NCBI RefSeq assembly: GCF_003032475.1
Contig: NZ_CP028369.1
Span: 6,076,001 to 6,140,000, forward strand
Source: Streptomyces sp. P3
GTDB lineage: Bacteria; Actinomycetota; Actinomycetes; Streptomycetales; Streptomycetaceae
Direction: 5' to 3'
Length of the DNA: 64,000 nucleotides
Shown: piece after piece, positions 61,264 to 64,000 of the stretch
Position numbering within the stretch: the first letter of the stretch is position 1
Layout: every line of letters begins with the position of its first letter
The notes under the pieces: model-generated
Database searches by the model: none
What the model saw: the letters and a program-made list of their open reading frames with translations, nothing else
What the model was told of the DNA's origin: nothing
Made by a program: the position numbers and the translations under genes

Positions 61264-61671
61264 TCCCGGCGTCCTCGGTGTGAGTGACGGCCGTGCCCCG
61301 GCGCCGCGGTCAAGACGGCGAGATCGTCGTCGGCCGCCAGGTCGGCCGTTGCCACGGTGACGGTCGCCACCGAGCCGCGGGCCACGAACGGCAGGCCTCG
61401 GACGGACGCTGCACCACGGGTGCCGGCGACACGCGCCTGAGCCGCCCCTGAGCCGCACCTCACCCTCGCGCTTCGGCCAGGCTGTGGGAACGCCCCCGGC
61501 GCGCCCACCGCCGCGACGGATCGACACGCCGTTCATGCATGTGAACGTGAGATACGGGTGGCTTGGCAGGACGGGGCGCCCTGTTTCCTCGTGCGTGTCA
61601 CGTCATCTGGGGAACGGCTCAAGTCTTGCGAGCGGTGGCGATTTCCTGTCGACCGATCGACGTTCACATAC

Positions 61672-61700
61672 TTGTCACCCGCGACCGGCCATCCTATCCT
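61672..61700 (+). promoter_or_regulatory. Predicted promoter upstream of the pectate lyase gene
   Basis: TTGTCA (61672-61677), a 17-base spacer and TATCCT (61695-61700) form a good vegetative promoter. Transcription would start near 61707, within or just before the palindrome. Confidence 0.5.
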
Positions 61701-61708
61701 CACGGGGA

Positions 61709-61720
61709 GAAAGCGCTTTC
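61709..61720. promoter_or_regulatory. LacI-family-type operator palindrome
   Basis: GAAAGCGCTTTC is a perfect 12-bp palindrome with the GCGC centre of LacI operators, placed directly at the predicted start site. Confidence 0.6.
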
Positions 61721-62313
61721 CCGGTACTCCTGACCTTGCCGGGCAAGCGGTCCGCGGCACCAGCCGTGGGGCATGCCGCGCGCCGCAACCGATCCGGCGC
61801 GGGGTTGACCCGGGCTGACCGCACCGGGATGCCGCCGCGCCGGAACACCGGGGCGCACTCCGGGCTGTGCTCCGGACCGTAGATGCGTCACGCTCGCGCC
61901 GTGGCCGTGGCCGTGGCGGCGGGCTCGTGCACCGTGGATCGCCGGGAGTTCCGCAGTTCGGTTTGCCCGGTCGTTCCTGCCTCCGGCGGCGTCCAGCCCG
62001 GGCTGCCGTGGCATCCGTATGTCAACCCACGCCCCGAGGAGTCGCCCGCGCGGCGTTCTCGTGGCCGACACCGCGGCACATGGCCGGTACGGCAGCGGCA
62101 CCGCCCGCCGGTGCCGCAGCAGCACGGTCCGCCCGTACCTCGGTGACACCACCGTCCTTGCGGGATGGGCGCAGAGATCCGCACGAGCCGGCAGGGGCCT
62201 GCTGTGGCGCGCAATGTCATGAGCATGCCATTTTTGTGTGGACTCGACGGGCCCCGGTGCCGGGCACGACGTGCTCGCCACCCCCGGTACTCGACGACGA
62301 AAACGAGGCGAGA

Positions 62314-63855
62314 ATGAGAAAGCCAGTCGCTCTGCGACTCTCCGCGGCGCTCGGCACGCTGACCCTGGCGGCGGCGACCGGCATGGTCCTGTCGCTGCCC
62401 GCCGCGTCGGCGGCAGGCGCCGGCGCGACCGGGTTCGCCACCCAGAACGGCGGCACCACCGGCGGCGCCGGAGGGGCGACGGTCAGGGCCACCACCGGCA
62501 CCCAGATCCACCAGGCCCTGTGCAGCCGGGCCAGCAGCAGCACCCCGATCGTCATCCAGGTCGAGGGGACCGTCACCGTCGGCAACACCGCGAAGGTGTC
62601 GGGCGCCAGCTGCAACACCGCCGCCGGCGTGATCGAGCTGAAGGGGATCAGCAACGTCACCCTCGTCGGCGTCGGCGGTGGAGCCGTGTTCGATCAGATC
62701 GGCATCCACCTCCGCCAGTCGAGCAACATCATCGTGCAGAACGTGACCGTCCAGAACGTGAAGAAGTCCGGCTCGCCGACCTCCAACGGCGGCGATGCCA
62801 TCGGCATGGAGAGCGACGTGCACAACGTCTGGGTCGACCACGCCACGCTGACCGCCTCCGGCGGCGAATCAGCCGGTTACGACGCTCTGTTCGACATGAA
62901 GGACGACACCCGGTACGTGACCCTGTCCTACAGCGTCCTGCGCAACTCCGGTCGAGGAGGCCTCGTCGGCTCCAGCGACAGCGACCTCGGCAACGGTCCG
63001 GTCACCTTCCACCACAATCGGTACGAGAACATCGACTCCCGTACACCCCTGCTGCGTGGCGCGACCGCGCACATCTACAACAACTACTACGTCAGGCTGA
63101 ACGAATCGGGCATCAATCCCCGCGCCGGCGGCAAGGCCAAGGTCGACAACAACTACTTCAAGGACTCCAAGGACGTCCTCGGCACCTTCTACACCGACCT
63201 GCCGGGATACTGGCAGGTCGGCGGGAACGTCTTCGACAACGTGACGTGGACGCCGCGGGGCGAGGACAACAACCCCGCAGGACCGAACCCGACGTCGAAC
63301 ACGACCGTCGCCATTCCCTACGCCTACAGTCTGGACGCGGCGTCCTGCGTGCCGTCGATCGTGACCGCGACGGCGGGCGCGAACACCGGCCTCAAGGTGT
63401 CGGACGGCAACTGCGCCGCGACGACGCCGACCGCGACGCCCACCCCGAATCCCACGCCGACGCCGACTCCCAGTGCGACATCGGCACCCACCGGGGCCAA
63501 CCTGAGCCTCGGCGCCGCCGCCGACGGCTCCAGCAAGGCGTCCGGCACCAGCTACGGCAATGTCCGCGACGGCGACACGAGCACGTACTGGTCACCGGCC
63601 GGTTCCACCGGATCCATCTCGATCAAGTGGGGGACGACGACCGCCATCTCCAAGGTGACCCTCCGGGAGGCCGCCGGAGCCGCAGGCGGCATCCGTTCCT
63701 GGCGGGTGCTCAACGGCGACACCGGGGCGGTGCTGTCCTCGGGCAGCGGAGCGGGCGCGATCTCCTTCACCGCCACCTCGCTGAAGAAGGTCACCTTCGA
63801 GATCACGGGGTCGAGCGCCACGCCGAAGGTGGCCGAGTTCGAGACCTACGCCTGA
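62314..63855 (+). CDS. Secreted pectate lyase (PL1) with C-terminal carbohydrate-binding module
   Basis: A 513-residue exported lyase. A Sec signal ends at ASAAG. The parallel beta-helix catalytic domain (about 45-360) has GDAIGMESDVHNVWVDHATL with calcium-binding acidic residues, FHHNRYENIDSRTPLLRG, and NPRAGGKAKVDNNYF with catalytic Arg270. A Thr/Pro linker (about 368-390) leads to a terminal discoidin-like domain (about 392-513). It cleaves de-esterified polygalacturonan by beta-elimination. GAGGCGAG precedes the ATG. It complements the rhamnosidase, galactanase and esterases in pectin breakdown. Confidence 0.94.
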   Translation: MRKPVALRLSAALGTLTLAAATGMVLSLPAASAAGAGATGFATQNGGTTGGAGGATVRATTGTQIHQALCSRASSSTPIVIQVEGTVTVGNTAKVSGASCNTAAGVIELKGISNVTLVGVGGGAVFDQIGIHLRQSSNIIVQNVTVQNVKKSGSPTSNGGDAIGMESDVHNVWVDHATLTASGGESAGYDALFDMKDDTRYVTLSYSVLRNSGRGGLVGSSDSDLGNGPVTFHHNRYENIDSRTPLLRGATAHIYNNYYVRLNESGINPRAGGKAKVDNNYFKDSKDVLGTFYTDLPGYWQVGGNVFDNVTWTPRGEDNNPAGPNPTSNTTVAIPYAYSLDAASCVPSIVTATAGANTGLKVSDGNCAATTPTATPTPNPTPTPTPSATSAPTGANLSLGAAADGSSKASGTSYGNVRDGDTSTYWSPAGSTGSISIKWGTTTAISKVTLREAAGAAGGIRSWRVLNGDTGAVLSSGSGAGAISFTATSLKKVTFEITGSSATPKVAEFETYA

Positions 63856-63871
63856 CCGAACGGCGACGCCG

Positions 63872-63895
63872 GGCCGGCCGCACAGGCGGCCGGCC
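63872..63895 (+). terminator. Probable terminator after the pectate lyase gene
   Basis: GGCCGGCCGC (63872-63881) pairs perfectly with GCGGCCGGCC (63886-63895) over a 4-base loop, 16 bases after the stop codon. Confidence 0.75.
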
Positions 63896-64000
63896 GGTTC
63901 CCTCCCGCCGGCCCCTCGGCTCATCCCGCCCCGACCCCGTGGCGTCTGGCTCGCGGCGCCGGCTCCATGGCCGCTCTTCGGATGGCACGACGCTGGGCAG

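Larger units (their letters stand above)
61264..62313. other. 1,050-bp spacer upstream of the pectate lyase gene
   Basis: No convincing gene is seen. An open frame from 61883 starts MRHARAVAVAVAAGSC, like a weak signal peptide, but then becomes Arg/Pro-rich and lacks a ribosome site. The region carries a good promoter and palindrome at 61672-61720, implying a leader of about 600 bases, or an unrecognized small gene. Confidence 0.5.

Noticed and set aside
61883..62146. Open frame starting MRHARAVAVAVAAGSC upstream of the pectate lyase
   Set aside because: The start resembles a signal peptide, but the remainder is Arg/Pro-rich, lacks a ribosome site and has no recognizable domain.
1..64000. 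Search for tRNA, rRNA, CRISPR arrays, insertion sequences and prophage
   Set aside because: No cloverleaf with conserved TTC-loop, rRNA motif, regularly spaced repeat array, transposase or phage structural gene was seen by eye.

Overview
The window is high-GC DNA with GTG/TTG starts, Shine-Dalgarno sites, twin-arginine secreted carbohydrases, RsbW-like kinase and SpoIIE-like phosphatase genes, a SigB/F-type sigma factor and many lipoproteins. This strongly suggests a Streptomyces chromosome, probably an accessory-rich arm. No rRNA, tRNA, CRISPR array, phage or intact insertion sequence was seen.

0-10 kb: a divergent L-fucose-type catabolic locus. On the minus strand lie a lipoprotein sugar-binding protein, a two-domain ABC ATPase, a permease and a FadR/GntR regulator. 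On the plus strand lie a fumarylacetoacetate-hydrolase-fold hydrolase, L-fuconate dehydratase, an SDR, an aldo/keto reductase and a mutarotase, with 4-base overlaps at most junctions. Together they encode uptake and the non-phosphorylative route from L-fucose to pyruvate and lactate. The 868-bp divergent spacer holds two good promoters and three copies of a shared ATACATC-type motif, the best candidate operator.

10-21.7 kb: mixed small genes. These are two adjacent DUF4139 (MuiA-like) genes, a VanZ-like protein, a membrane-anchored Mrr-like nuclease domain, an RsbW-like ATPase, lipoproteins and MsrA, with several decayed gene remnants (NTF2-like, ABC ATPase, MocR regulator, TIGR03086-like).

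21.8-29.4 kb: a secreted GH78 rhamnosidase with an exact 129-bp internal repeat; an IclR / CutA-NIF3-like / cyclase / IclR cluster; and a cold-shock protein with a hairpin leader and strong terminator.

29.5-45.7 kb: an FMN/Fe-S glutamate-synthase-like protein with a TPP oxidase, a SigB/F-type sigma factor, a GAF-like/SpoIIE phosphatase, RraA-like, MFS, VOC and GNAT proteins, and a rifamycin phosphotransferase (rph) preceded by a sequence matching the rifamycin-associated element.

46-64 kb: TetR with DUF1772, a PaaX-like regulator, a pectin side-chain degradation cluster (GH53 galactanase and two CE12-type esterases), a GH15 enzyme, cytochrome bd oxidase, stress-type small proteins, glycerol facilitator and kinase, and a secreted PL1 pectate lyase. 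LacI-type palindromes precede the rhamnosidase, galactanase and pectate lyase although no lacI gene is present, suggesting one dispersed regime for plant cell-wall (rhamnogalacturonan/pectin) use, to which the L-fucose locus is a logical companion.
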